From Sistotremastrum niveocremeum HHB9708 (taxonomy: Eukaryota > Basidiomycota > Agaricomycetes > Sistotremastrales > Sistotremastraceae): a DNA stretch of 64,000 nt. Under the pieces are notes generated by a model. That model was not told the origin of the DNA. It saw nothing but the letters and a program-made list of their open reading frames with translations, and ran no database searches. The stretch covers positions 460,255-524,254 of the forward strand of contig KV419402.1 in NCBI GenBank assembly GCA_001630475.1, written 5' to 3'. Every line of letters starts with the position of its first letter. The stretch's first letter is position 1. This document shows positions 23,144 through 35,442 of this stretch, piece after piece. The position numbers were made by a program, and so were the translations under genes.

Positions 23144-24410
23144 ATGGCTGTAGTCACTGGCTATCCTCAGCTTCCCCAGTCGCAAACATATGGGCCTGTA
23201 TCCTACACCGACGCTTGCGAGGCCCAGCAAAACCATGCGCAAAACCAACCTTTCGACGTTCTTTCTCGTCACCCCGAGTCTGGAGGCGTTGAGAACAGCC
23301 GCAAAGACGCGTTTGTTATACCATACCGTCTTCCACCCATCATACGTCCTGAGAACCCTCATGCAGTAAGCTTCGCTCTTACATCCGGTATTATGATCCT
23401 CATTTCTCGAAAGTCCAAAATTCAAGATCCACTCCCCTCGTTGACCCTTCCTTTTACGCCGCCACAACGAGGCCTCACTGCCGTCGGCAATCCTGGCCTC
23501 AACATACCAGAGCTCATGGAAAATCCAGGTACTCGACCTGACCTAGCGCCGTCGAATTGTGAGTACAATATCGTAGCTGCTCATCGTCTCACTCACCTGA
23601 AGATATTTGAAGGTCTCGGTCTTTCGCTCACGGGCCCCATGCCGTCCCCGAGTCTCACTGTTCAGCCGCAACATGCAAGCTACTTCAACCTGCCTGAAGA
23701 CGAGTTTGGGGCTCCAGGATATTGTCAAGAACCCATAAGTCGCCTCCCGAGAGGTATGCGAAAGCTTCTCGCCTATACTCCCCAAATATCAGCCTACTCG
23801 TATGTCCTTCGAGTTCATATTCCTACCACGTCGAGAAACTCACGATATTTCTTCTCAGAGCACCAGGTGCCGGATTCCTACCCCCATGGCACATGCAAAC
23901 ATCTCTATCATCCCCTCCAACCTCAGCGTCATCGCAGGCGTCAACGGTCTCTTCGACAGAGTCCACACCCTCACCTTTCGACGGCACTGGACGCTCAATC
24001 CATAGTCCAGAAGCCACCAAGGAAGACGAGAAACTGACATACACTCGTCGCGCGACCTGGCCGCGTCGCAGAGCTACTAAAGCTCAGCTAGACGTGCTGG
24101 AGTCCTATTACAAGATCAACCCGAAGCCGAGTAAAGCAGAGCGCGTGGCATTGGGGGATGTTATAGGGAAGCAGCCAGAGAGTATTCGGTTCTGGTAAGT
24201 TGCGGTCTTCCACCTCACTTCCTGAATCCTAATCTGACCTTTGTTTGTTTCAGGTTCCAGAATCAACGTGCCAAGCAGCGCAAAGAGATGGACAAGCGTT
24301 ATCTTGCGCAGCGTGCCATACTCGAACTTGGGGAGAAACGGACTTCAATCGTCAACCTTGCCTTCAATAATACCAACCAAGGTCTTGAATCTGAAACGTA
24401 TAACCCTTAA
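23144..24410 (+). CDS. Homeodomain transcription factor
   Basis: Nuclear DNA-binding protein. Exons 23144-23365, 23414-23558, 23613-23799, 23859-24194, 24254-24410; 1047 nt, 348 aa. The first two introns are multiples of three and open, so they were called from donor, branch and acceptor signals (the second begins GTGAGTAC). The homeodomain occupies about residues 245-308: TRRATWPRRRATKAQLDVLE, a loop KINPKPSKAERVALGD, then IGKQPESIRFWFQNQRAKQRK; the recognition helix WFQN-x-RAK is split by the last intron. The variable position carries Gln where Arg or Lys is most usual. N- and middle parts are Pro/Ser-rich and low in structure, as in fungal regulators. It does not resemble the mating-type HD1/HD2 pairs in context, since no second homeodomain gene is adjacent. 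Targets are unknown. Confidence 0.88.
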
Positions 24411-24702
24411 GCAAGTGTTGAGGTAAAATGGTCAACTCACGGTTGACGATGGCGGTCGGAGTTTCAGGCCACTTACACGACACAAATACGACAAAACTTT
24501 TTATATTGTATATATTGTGCTACACTCGGTCCAACATTTGACAATCATTCATCCTATCGATCTGACAACGAGTACAAAGGTGAAGCGAACAAATACAAGA
24601 GAGTGATCCAGGAGAGGTTCAACAAGATACACCTTACAAGTTACAACACGGCGTCATGATAATACACGAGTGATAAATCCCAATAAGAATAGACCGGCAT
24701 CT

Positions 24703-26493
24703 TCAAAACCGCTTTACAGGGACTGCATCTCGCAGAATAACTAGCTCTCGTTCAAAAGCTTTATTCCGAGCTTCCGAACGAGCTAATTCGTCCTGGAAGT
24801 CGCGAAGGCGCTTCTCATCCCTCTGTCGCGCCTCAAAGACAACCGGTAAAGCCTTCGAGACATCTTCCCAAAGACGTCCACGATTCTGCAACTCTTTGCC
24901 AAACTCGGGATTCACACCAAATGCTCCATCTATAGCATCTGTTATGCCATCCATTGCGAGAGCGCCTAAGCCACCCCATGCGTCATCCTCGTCGTGCGTG
25001 AGAGGGAAGGAGATCTTGGGTCTGGGGAGCGACGATGACCAAACGATGGACGCGTGAGCCGGCATGATCTGGGCGAGGAAGATGGCAACGTTCTTCACGT
25101 CCTCGATGGGAGAGACTCCGACGTTGAGCTCGTGGAAATGAGGGCCGAATGTTTCCCGGACTTCGGGCCATGACGAAGGTGGGAGGATACTATTGAATGC
25201 GATTCCAAGGCGTCGCAGATGTTTGCAATGCCTTACGAAAGGCAGGAGCACCCCCATCGTCAGATAACATTCGTCAAGTGCCCACCGGGCTCGAACGCTA
25301 AGTTCCAACTCTCTCAAAGCTGGCCAATTCATGGCTAGGAATGCCATGTCTGCTTCGTCCATTCGAATGGCACAATCATGCGCAAAGACAAATGACGTCA
25401 GATTTGCAGTATCGATTATTGGGCGAAGACACTCGAATGTAATGTCTGCGACCTCTTCCACGGGGTGTGCCACGGAGGTTGAAGTGGAACACAGGGTGAG
25501 ATGAGCTAGGCTAGGGAGGATCTCAGGAACAGCACCAAGGAAGTTTTGAATTTCTTCAGGCTTCTCCAGTTCATATGACGTCAAGTTGAGAGAAGTTAAG
25601 TTGATTGGTGCAAACGGGGATTGCATGCATTCGATAAATTTGGCTGTGGAGGATTCGAGGCTCAGGTGCTCGAGAGACGGGAATGCATATTCGGTGAAGT
25701 CGAAGGAGGGGGTGATTATTGATACTTCAGTTTGATCTGCCTCCGGAGGGGCGAAGTCGATTTTCGTTAGAAGTGGTCTCTGTGATAGTGCTGAAAGGAT
25801 TTTGGTCGTGATCCATCCTTGAGGAAGTAGTATAACAGTCAATGAGTCGAGTCCTTCGATCAGCTTGACGACATCATCCTCATGAGCAGTAATGATTCCC
25901 GTAGATCGTAAGCTAAGGTGTCGAAGGTTCGGACAAACGATCGCTAAATTCTGGAGAAACGCAGAATGATCTCCTGAGAGATCTCCAATCTCCAAAAGTG
26001 AGAGATTCTTGTGCATGAATATTGTTGAATTTCGTATGTCCGGGCGGTTTCTCCGATAAATCCGGCTGTGCCAATACAGCGATTGTAGATTGGGGAAGAT
26101 GACACGGCCAGGTAAACTCGTCGTCAATTCTAGATAGAATGAATCGGAGAGTGATGCTTCTGCTTGAACATGTGCGATGCTCTTGACTTTTGCCGCGTAG
26201 ATCATAAAACGCTTCCAAGCAATAGGTGAGGGTGCTCTAGCGAACTACGAGAAGAGATGATCAGATCAAGCCGGGATCTTTCCGAAAGCCGTTGTGCTCA
26301 CCTCCTTTGTTTTTCCAACCAGTGGCGACAGAATCTCGAACAAGACATCCAATCGTCTTACATGTCGATATAGGCGCTCGATGGCGCGATCAAAAAACAA
26401 CTTCGAAACTCGGGCACAAGTCGCGAGTTGAGCATCTTGCAAACAATCAAGTGTCATGGACATGAGCTCAGGATAGCTTTCAAGCCGCTCCAT
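24703..26493 (-). CDS. F-box protein with leucine-rich repeats
   Basis: Likely substrate receptor of an SCF ubiquitin ligase. Two exons (minus) 26493-26302 and 26244-24703; 1734 nt, 577 aa. Residues ~1-45 form an F-box-like helix pair (YPELMSMTLDCLQDAQLATC, then ARVSKLFFDRAIERLYRHV). From about 110 to 440 there are irregular leucine-rich repeats (for example NLSLLEIGDLSGDHSAFLQN, CPNLRHLSLRS, LEHLSLESS, SLNLTSYEL, LRELELSVRARW). The last ~45 residues are charged and helical (RQRDEKRLRDFQDELARSEA), likely coiled coil. Such genes are highly expanded and fast-evolving in Agaricomycetes. The start is the only ATG ahead of the F-box. It converges on the homeodomain gene, 292 bp apart. Confidence 0.8.
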
Positions 26494-26607
26494 GGCTGAA
26501 GACTTGGGACTTCAAGAAAGCAGGTTATGGAAGAGAATAGGGGATGCCACCCGGACAGCCTCAACCGGCGTGCGAGCCCGAGTCAACCGTGCTACAACTG
26601 CGTCACA

Positions 26608-26619
26608 CACGTGACGTCA
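26608..26619. promoter_or_regulatory. Overlapping E-box and CRE-like site
   Basis: CACGTG (26608-26613) overlaps the perfect palindrome TGACGTCA (26612-26619), about 115 bp upstream of the F-box/LRR start codon. These match bHLH- and bZIP(CREB/ATF)-type binding sites; use in vivo is inferred. Confidence 0.4.
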
Positions 26620-27053
26620 CGGACATTTTTTTTGCTGCCGACTTCGAGCTGCATTGTGCTCAGCCATTCATGCCATATCTCAGGCATCAATTACATAGCC
26701 ACAGATTAAGACGATAATACCAAGCGACTAGGCAACAGGAATTTCTAATTCAAATCTAATAGCGACGAATACTGCGTAGGGTCTTGGTCTTATAGCGGCG
26801 ACTCGGGCGAGGTACAGTACTCCAGTCTTTCGAGTCTCTACAGAAATTCACAATCTCTCTCCCAGGCTTGCTGTGCCGTTATGTAAGTCGGAAACTCCGA
26901 AGACCATGGATATAAGAAACACATCGAATCCATATGACTAGGAAATACAGGAATGATTTCTAGATGAACGAGTCGTGTCAATGTATAAGAATGATTCTAT
27001 GAAGAAGATGTCGGAAGAACAAGAGTCAATACAGAAGAATAACCGAGCATCTA
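26620..27053. other. Intergenic stretch
   Basis: Between the F-box/LRR promoter and the 3' end of the next minus-strand gene. Nothing recognised. Confidence 0.5.
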
Positions 27054-27772
27054 TCACGTCTGGATGATCTGCGCATACGTTGCTCGTCGGAGCGGTGCCT
27101 CGAAATCGAGGTCTTCCCAGTCTGTATAATCAAGGTCGTCTTCAGATTGATCGACTCCGCTAGGTCCGGCAATATCGTAGTCCAGCTCCAGGACCTGCTT
27201 GCTGTATGGTATGATCTCGAAATCTCCCACGACGCCAGATGCTATGACTGATGTCAGCGTGTTCCAACGAGTCACGATCTACACTCACGTCGACTCTTTC
27301 CCGGACGAAGGATATGCACAAGAGGTACCTCACGTGCCCCCGACGATGACTGGTCAACAACTTTATCGGCCAGATACCGCCGATCTTCTTCAGAGTTCAT
27401 GTTCTCGCAGACCTCGCAAGCAGCGTCATCCTTGACCCGTAGGCTACGCTGGCGGTCTTCCTCTACCCAGATAGCCTGATTAAGGAGGTGGGTTGGAGCG
27501 AGTCTTCCTCCGGCTCTGATGCTGCCCTCTTTCGTATGGTTGCTTCGGTCCTTATGAGAGGGCTTCGTCTTTCGACGATCCGAAGCTTTCTGGGCTGTCT
27601 TTCTATCGAGCGCGAGGGACCGAATGGACTTTTCGTCTGAATCCGAAGATTCGAGCGAAAAGGCGGGGAGTGTGGTGGATCGTTGGACTTGGGAGCATGA
27701 AGTGTCACGGAGGCTCCAAGTCGCGTGTCTGAAGCCATGCTCGCACTTTTTGCTTGTGCAAGGATAAGGCAT
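27054..27772 (-). CDS. Hypothetical protein with an acidic C-terminus
   Basis: Two exons (minus) 27772-27289 and 27247-27054; 678 nt, 225 aa. I do not recognise the family. The N-terminal third is basic and Ser-rich (SDSDEKSIRSLALDRKTAQK and DRRKTKPSHKDR), the middle has NQAIWVEEDRQRSLRVKDDA and ACEVCENMNSEEDRRYLAD, and after the intron comes GVVGDFEIIPYSKQVLELDYD, a run of Asp/Glu with DDLDYTDWEDLDFEAP, and a terminal RATYAQIIQT. The intron has a good donor (GTGAGTG) and acceptor (CATCAG). An alternative N-terminus in another frame starts at 27837 and would need one more intron. The pattern suggests a nuclear or regulatory protein, without firm evidence. Confidence 0.6.
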
Positions 27773-27882
27773 GCTAGGGGAGTTGAGAGTGCTTTAGAGA
27801 AGGTGGGTACGGTTCTGTGCAGATATGCTCGTTTCACAGCAGCCTCTTATGCTTTCGCAATTCAGGTTACCCCTCGATCAGC

Positions 27883-28229
27883 ATGACTCGACAAGCGCCC
27901 GTGTATAGCAGAAGCAGTGCATACACCGGTTCCGCTGTTGACTCGTTCTTCTCGGCCGACCCAACTCAATAGCAGCTGTGCATCACCTTAGAGCACTTCG
28001 ACGTTCTTGGATTATCAGTCATTTGCGATGTGACTACCGTCCAAGATTACCCACACGCTTCGTCCTTCCCAAAACAGTGCATGACGAGCTCTGGCCTAAT
28101 AATCACGCGAAATATCAGTACTCTCCGGAGCAGACTGATGGCATCAATGTGGCTTCAGCGTCATCTCATGCGCAATCACTGAATACAAAATCGTTGCCTG
28201 CTTCGAAACGGCTCAAAAACACGAAGTAA
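27883..28229 (+). CDS. Possible small gene (100 aa), divergent from the preceding gene
   Basis: ATG at 27883, a 44-nt intron (27929-27972) and a second exon to the stop at 28229 give 303 nt, 100 aa. The product starts MTRQAPVYSRSSAYT and contains LPTRFVLPKTVHDELWPNN and HAKYQYSPEQTDG, then a Ser/Lys-rich end. The middle reads like real protein, but the donor (GTTCCG) is weak and I know no homologue. It would share a ~110-bp head-to-head promoter with the gene at 27054-27772. Confidence 0.35.
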
Positions 28230-31200
28230 ATCGGACATTGATTTATTTCTTTAGTTCCTTCCGTGATACGCGAGAGAAATTTGATCTTCGTGTATGAGAG
28301 ACAAGTGATGGGGAATGTAAGGCCTCCGTGTGAGACGAAAACCGCGATGCTTCAACGCTGGAAACACAAGTCAGACTGAAATAAGTATAACCGAGCGAGT
28401 CATCGATTACGTAAGCAAGGCGAGCGACTAGACGGAATATTTATCCCGATAGGTCCGTGATAGAACTCGGCCACCGAAAATGACAGAAATAATTGTTTGG
28501 GTCTGAGACGACAATCGGTGCGGATGTGATGGATGGAAACGGGTTTCCGGAAACACACCGAAATAAAAAGTGGAGAATATCATCCCCAGATGTTCCAAGA
28601 TGACCGAACGCCATGCGTAGGAGGATGCACCGCGCCAACACCGCCATCTGAAACGTGAAGAACACAAGCATAGCAACATCCGGGATGGAGCTTATAATCG
28701 TGTTTGAATTTGAGTTTGGATGCTGAGACACCGCACATATCTTATGTCGAGACTTTGGCACTAGTACGCTCGTCAACATCAACGGAGATTAAATAAATGA
28801 AATTCAAAATACCTTCCCATGGCTATTTCAAAGACGCCCTCAGTATAGATTCTTGGCGTGGACCTGCCTCAAGGGCATGAAGTCCTGGTTATAGCAAGTC
28901 AGATGGTCCACATCAGCTATCGCGACTGGGAGCGACATTACGTTACGCACCGAGAGCACCGACAGACTAGCGCAATGACTCAAAGCTCATCTGATATAGT
29001 AGGCGGTACCCGAATGAACGTCGGCGAAGAAGCCTGAGCGTCGTCGAGTCGAGCGTCTGCAGTGCGTTGAAGGCCGGTATATGAAGCTTCGGGGAGGTTC
29101 TGTTCTTTCATGGGTCGCTTCAACGTAGACTGCGTTCTACTTTCATTGAGAAAAATAATAGAACATGATGGAATGAAGCAGAGAAGCGCGATATGATTTT
29201 CCTCAAAGTCGTCAGTTCGCGTCAGTAAAAACAACCGAACTTATTCTTCCCAGGTCGCCTGCCGGCAATAAAATCGGTAACCCGGCATTATACCCCGGCG
29301 AATTGTTCCGAGACCGAAGCTAATTCAATTGGGGTATTCTGCTTCTTCCGACTCTAATTATATGATCGGGAACGTGCGTTTTCATTTCATTGCAGAATCC
29401 AAGAGATCGAAACAACCGTGTTCCTAGCCCCGCAGTCTCAGGACTTTCAGGGATTTGGTGCATAACGTTTACCGGAGCGAAACGCGCCCATTTAGTAGTC
29501 CCATCTGATGTAAAGAAACGCATCAAATACGTGCGTAGGGCCCAATTCAGTGTTCCTTTACTCCATTCGTACTTTGAGATCCCGTCGCGCCCGACGATTT
29601 TGCATTTCCATGACACGGCGGCCATCTTTAAATTGTGGAACGTCACGAGAAGAAACGGATAATGGAAAGGCAGGGAGGAGTGCTACCAGCTGAGCTTCGA
29701 GGAGGCCGCTTGTCACCGAGTGACATTTTGGGCGCGCAGGGCTCGGGGCCATAGCGCGAGCTGTCGAGCAGTGACGGGAAATCGGCAGACGCGTGCGGCG
29801 GCGTGGATATTGCCAGTTTCGTAGAGAGAGCTTACAAAATCTGTTTTCCTCGGTACAAGACACGGCTGTGTTGAGGCTGTTCTCTCTCAGTTACATGTAA
29901 TAGTCAGAAACTATTCACATCATAGCCAAAATACCTCAGATTGTCTCGTCTCGTGCCTCCAGACCTTTCAAATTGTCAGTTCGACCTCAAACACGACAGA
30001 GCCTGGATTGAGAGCGAATAAGAGCCGGAAGCCAAGAACGTTTGATGGAACATTCAACTTACACATTACTGTCGATGTCGACTACTGATCATAATATGAG
30101 GTTCCCCTTATGGAGCAGTGAAATAATCTTCGACCCTATGATAGTGCCGTAGCTTGAGCTCAGGCAAGCCAGAATGGAGGTGGATTGGTCAACGTTCGAT
30201 CCCTTCCCGACGGTTTTCTCGAAGCTTTCGAAATGCGCTGCCCCTGGCCGGTTCAGATCATCGATCCCGCTATGCTCGTAGATCAACGGCTCGGTGGCGT
30301 CTCCAACCTTGAAATGCGGGTCGGGTCGGGAGAGTACGCTAGAGTCGCGAGTCTGTCGTCATTCGATATACGCGGGGAGACCTTCTCTGAATTTGCCGAG
30401 GCACCACATACGACCTCCTACGCAGTCGTCATAGATTGAGAGGATGATGTTTGAACCCCCAAACATCGTTGTTACGGACTGCGGGAGTTCCGAAATCTCT
30501 GAAACCCAAAACCGCGTGGACAGTATTGATGCGATGCGGGAGCAATGTTCCTGCAGGGTGACTCAACGCAAAGTCGCCGACTCTGTCCGTTGAGGACTCT
30601 GAGCTAGACCTTGAACAGACGGCAAGTAGGACACCGTTAACCCATGAGGCAAGGAGTGATTGGCCGCTCCGCTTGTACCGGATGACTATCGTTGTGGTGC
30701 GCAAAATTCCAGGGGTGGGGCCATCGTGACATTTCGCTTGACTACCAAGAAGCATGTGCAGGCTCAAAAAAGAAGTCGTCAGATCGAAGAAGACTATTCC
30801 GGCAGTTCGGCAGAATACTGAGCCTCGGCTATACCCTGTATATCCCTCCGGAGAGTCTTGGGCTGTCTTGCTATGATTTCCCACGCTCCCACAAAAACAG
30901 TTGTCGCAAGTTTGGATTTGATCAAGCTGGCCATCACTGGTATGTCATCAAGCCGGTACCAAAGCACATGGACCAACAAGAATCGAGCAAGCATCCCCGC
31001 AAATGAATTCAGGCCCCCAATTTCAGGGTTTGACAATAAAGTTCCTGGATCGAGCATCAGGAATTGATGCTCACGAGCCAAGGAGGAGGTTTAGTCAGGT
31101 ATTGCAGAGCGAAATGCGTCATTTCTTTACCGTGCAAGTAGAAGGACTGAATGGCTCCTTGGAGGGTGCCGATACCCAGGAGTTGAGCTTGCCGGCGTGG

Positions 31201-31957
31201 AAGCAGAGTCGGAGCGAACGCCACTCCCCACGAAAGTGTGGGATTCTTGGGCGAGTCAAAGAAGAGGAAGATGCAGAGTCGGGCTTATGAAAGCATCGAA
31301 GAATCAGACATCAATCAGGTGTTACATTTGTTGGTACTGAAACGCGCGACAAATGCGCAAAATGAATCGAGTGTGTTGACTGAGGAGAGCCAAAGTCGTC
31401 GGTATGACCATTCAGAAATACAAATTTAGTGTTTTGATCCTGAGATCTCCTGGATAGAGGTGGATCTGACGGCTATGGCGCAGGTGGCCTATCGCCGGGA
31501 GGGAGCCCATCATGATGCAGCGGGTGCCGTAGCACGCCGAGTGATTTCCGACAGTTCGTCTCTGAGACCGTCGTCCCTGGCTCCGCTAACGGAAGAAACT
31601 AGACGGGATGCGGATCAGATATGCATGAGTCAGTGGCCCAGGAGCTCGAGATGACCGTGTTGCACGAGAGGGGTCGGAGTGCGAAATAGTCGGGGCCCAG
31701 CGCCAGGGCGCAAGTTCAGGGTCCGCTTCTGATCCAATCGGCTCTCCCCCTTCGCGCGATATTTTCCAAATGGAGACGGTTTCAGGGGAAGTCGAAGGAC
31801 ATTCCGCGGGTTCTTTCGATCACTTTTGTTTCAACGCTCGTCTTCAGACTCCTCAGTACATCGCAATACTAGTCATCGCTAGGCCGGACTGCCATATTCG
31901 ATGTTTGTTCTCCATAGTGCTTGCGACGCCTTCAGTGTCACTGCGCAAAATGGAGCG
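28230..31957. other. Long gene-poor stretch
   Basis: About 3.7 kb. Open frames up to 151 codons (30884-30429 and 31081-30794, minus) have no domain or consistent splice structure. Near 31455-31650 a plus-strand frame is Ala/Arg/Glu-rich, again like retroelement gag debris. No long repeats shared with other parts of the window were noticed. Confidence 0.4.
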
Positions 31958-31965
31958 TATAAAAG
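31958..31965 (+). promoter_or_regulatory. TATA box of the complete GMC oxidase
   Basis: TATAAAAG, 95 bases upstream of the chosen start codon at 32060. Confidence 0.6.
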
Positions 31966-32059
31966 TCAACGCTCGCTAGAGCCATGAGCAGTGTCGACAA
32001 CCCCAACTCGGTAGTTGGAAAGCATCTCTTACACAATACCCCTTCAAAAGATTGCAAAC

Positions 32060-34267
32060 ATGATCAGCTTATCCTCTGTTGTTCTCGCTCTCTTGATTGG
32101 CTCCCAGGCAGTTAAAGGAGCGCTCCTCACCGACCCTACAAAAATCGGTAACGATTACGACTTTGTTGTCGTTGGAGCTGGTATTGGAGGAAGTGTCGTT
32201 GCCAATCGACTTTCTGAGAACCCCGCCTGGAAGGTCTTGCTCATCGAGGCCGGTATCAAGTGAGTTCATCGTTTGACGCGTCCATTATTCGCGCTCATCT
32301 TTTTATAGCAATGCCGGTCTTGAGGACATCAGCATTCCTTTCTTCGCGCCCAGCGATTCACCCAACGAGATCTGGACATGGAACGTGAGTCCCTAATATA
32401 TAGTTCTTAGAAGATAAACTAACAAATAATTCCAGTACACCACCGTTCCTCAAAAAGGTCTCCTGGGACGTACTCTCACCTACCAGCGTGGCAAGATCTT
32501 GGGTGGCACCAGTTCCATCAGTATGTATTTTCCCGTGGCGTGATGTTCAGTCTCTGATATCCATTCAGACTACATGATGTTCACCCGTGGTTCATCTGAC
32601 TTCTGGGACAACATCGCCAACTGGACCGGTGACTCTTCTTGGGGATGGAAGAACATCTACAACTACTTCATTAAAGTCAGTCCTTACTCCGCGTCGTCTT
32701 TCATTATATTAATCGCCGAATTTTGCAGCTGGAGACTTTCACCCCTCCCGCCGATGGACACGATACCACTGGACAATACGACCCCTCCGTCCACGGTACA
32801 TCCGGCCCCTTGGCCGTCAGTTTGCCCGGAGCCGCCAACGAGCTCTCTCCCTTCATCTTCCAAACGCAACAGAACGAGGCATCCCACTGGCCCTTCATCC
32901 TTGACGCTAACAGCGGTAACCAGCTCGGTCTCGGTATGTTCACGATCTTCCATACTTGACACATAACTGACTCTCCGTCTCAGGTTGGCTCCAGGCTACC
33001 ATCAACGGCTCTACTCGTGCATCCGCCGCCACCGCTTACCTTGCTCCCCAATACATTTCCCGTCCCAACTTGGATGTCTTGATCGAACAACAAGTCACCA
33101 AGGTCCTCTTCAACACCAAGGTTAAGGGCGCTCCTCAAGCCACCGGTGTCACATTCGCCTCCGGACCCAAAGGTAAATCCACAAGCAAAACTCAGCTATT
33201 TAGTCAATACTTACGATATGTAACAGGCAAGGTCTACACCGTCAAGGCCAAGAAGGAAGTCATCCTTTCCGGTGGATCCATCGGCAGCACGCACCTCCTC
33301 CTCCTCTCCGGTATCGGCGACAAAAACGCCCTCAAGAAAGTCGGCGTTTCCTCGATCTTCAATAACGCAGAAGTCGGCTCCAATCTCATCGATCATCCCT
33401 GCATCACGAATCACTGGGTCGCGAACACCACCAACTCTCTCGATCTCCTTCGCGAGAACTCGACGGCTTTGGCTGATGCTATCGCCAACTACGATGCGAC
33501 TGGAAAAGGAAGACTCGTCGATACTGTTTCGCCTGCTATGGGTCTCTTTAGATTCCCGGATAACTCGGATTTCATTAAGAGTAATCCTGGTGTTAAGACT
33601 GCTTCTGGACCCAAGGCTGCCGAGTACGAATTCTTGTGGATTGTGAGTCTCCTTCATTTAATCATATGGATTGTGCTAATTTATATTGGATAGGATGGTT
33701 GGGGATCTTTCCTTCCCGTCCCTGGTCCCTCAGGCTTCTACCTCACCCTGTCCCAAGTCATCCTCTCCCCCTCCTCCCGTGGCAGCATCACGCTCAACTC
33801 CGCCTCCCCTTGGACATTCCCAACCATCGATACCGCCTTCCTCGAAACAGAATACGATCTCGCAATCTCCCGCGCAGCCTTCAAAGACGCCCGTCGCTTC
33901 ATGAACGACAAAGCATGGGTTGGATATAACCTCGGCGAAGCATTCGACCAGAACGCATTCCAGACCGACGCTCAGATCGATACTTACCTCCGCAACAACA
34001 CCACTCCCATCTATCACATGACTTCGACCAACAGAATTCAGAGCCATAAGGGAGGAGATGGTGTCGTTGATAATACTCTCAAGGTCGTCGGTGTCAGTGG
34101 TCTCCGTGTCGTTGACAACTCTGTCTTCGTACGTCTTCTCTCACTCGATTATATATTGAAGTAACTAACAACTTTCATAGCCCTTCATCATCGAGGGTCA
34201 CCCCGAAGCCACTATCTACGCTCTTGCTGAGCGCGCCTCTGATTACATCAAGGCAACTTGGGCCTAA
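32060..34267 (+). CDS. GMC oxidoreductase, aryl-alcohol-oxidase type
   Basis: Complete secreted flavoenzyme; family members oxidise aromatic primary alcohols and release H2O2 for lignocellulose attack. Exons 32060-32259, 32309-32384, 32436-32520, 32569-32675, 32729-32933, 32984-33172, 33227-33642, 33694-34128, 34181-34267; 1800 nt, 599 aa, matching the ~590-600 usual. The start at 32060 gives a signal peptide (residues 1-~20, [16 protein letters not shown]); an upstream ATG at 32015 would put a tail before it. FAD motif [20 protein letters not shown] (~34-53), GGTSSINYMM (signature 1), [16 protein letters not shown] (signature 2), and near the C-terminus HMTSTNR and [15 protein letters not shown] carrying the two catalytic histidine positions. 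The usual HPVGT text is altered to HMTST, so the exact substrate may differ from classical aryl-alcohol oxidases. Confidence 0.93.
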
Positions 34268-35442
34268 ATCTTAAACGGACAAAATTGACTGTACCTATTA
34301 TCTCTATTATTCTCTCCTTATTCTCTTTCTATTTGGGTCGGTGTCACTTATTATCATTCGCTATTCATATTACAAAATAGTAGAACACTCATTCCGTTCC
34401 CTCTACTGAATCCTTACTTAAAGTTGTCGCGATTGTCGGTATATACATAAGTTATCAAATGAATTGATATTTGAGAAGTTAAACATATTTTCGAGGTGTG
34501 TTTATTGAGTCTTCTCTCCAAACCAAGTCATTCGTCAGGGACCGTCATTCACTTGACATTGCGTATCACGAAAGATTGTTGACTGGTTCGAGGTCTGAGC
34601 TAGGGATGCAAGGAAAAGCTGAATAATCGTCGCCCATCCGTTTGATAAGCTCTTGAACGGGATCAAATCGAAGACCTCTTCTCTACATCGGATGCTTACT
34701 GTGCGATAAGATAAGACTGGGCTCTTCGAATCCATAGTCCGTCGTGTTCACAGGAGGCGGAAGAACTGTCTTTGGTATATTGCTTCATAGAACCTCCCGT
34801 AGGTTTTCACCTTCTATGTAAGGGCCTCGTCGGGCCATCAAGTTCGTCATAGATCCGCCAGAAGGAAAAGCATTTCCTATAGCCCCTGAATGAAGTCTGC
34901 CCAGACTGCTCTGTCGATTACGAAAGTTGTCGTAATTTTCTGGTTCAAGTCAAAGTCATCTGCCAGGTCCAACGTCCAAGTCGATCGTCGCCTATAATTC
35001 AATTGCTGCAAAAACAGGAACACCGGGCTAGATATCGACCGGATATCAGGCAAGTCGAAGCGCCCGACCAGAATGGTCTAAGCGACTCTGACGCAGCTTG
35101 CAGAAGCCAACCGCAAGGTGGGAGCGATAGTGGAGCACGCGATGACCAAAGTGCCGTGGGAAAAATTGACGACGCGCCTTGACCAAGCTGCTCATCGTCA
35201 GCGACGATGAGGACGACGTTTCGCGAATTTATTCAGTGCGCAAGATCTCGATGCACTCGGCCGCCGTCTGTCAATTTTCAGGGGCTCCTGAACCCCACAA
35301 AGAAGTCCAGGCATTTTTTGCGAAGACGCCATGCGATCGGAGCACTCTCCTATCACGCCATCCCCGGCAAATTTTATGCATATAGCTAATCGCATGGACC
35401 AGTGGTTTTACAGCCCAGTTGATCTCTTCTTCACGATCCACT
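34268..35442. other. Intergenic stretch
   Basis: Downstream of the GMC oxidase. The first ~150 bp are AT-rich and probably hold the 3' UTR. No gene recognised in the rest. Confidence 0.5.

Noticed and set aside
28428-28782. Minus-strand frame with hydrophobic text, possibly a membrane protein
   Set aside because: No start context, splice sites or family motif; hydrophobic frames arise easily in T-rich antisense DNA.
30429-31081. Two overlapping minus-strand frames of 95 and 151 codons
   Set aside because: They read different frames of the same DNA, and neither has recognisable content or splice sites that join them.
32015-32059. Earlier ATG of the complete GMC oxidase
   Set aside because: It would place 15 polar residues ahead of a clear signal peptide; the paralogue starts directly with its signal peptide.
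35419-35442. Upstream extension of the transporter by eight codons
   Set aside because: It would begin with TTG; the first ATG is at 35443.
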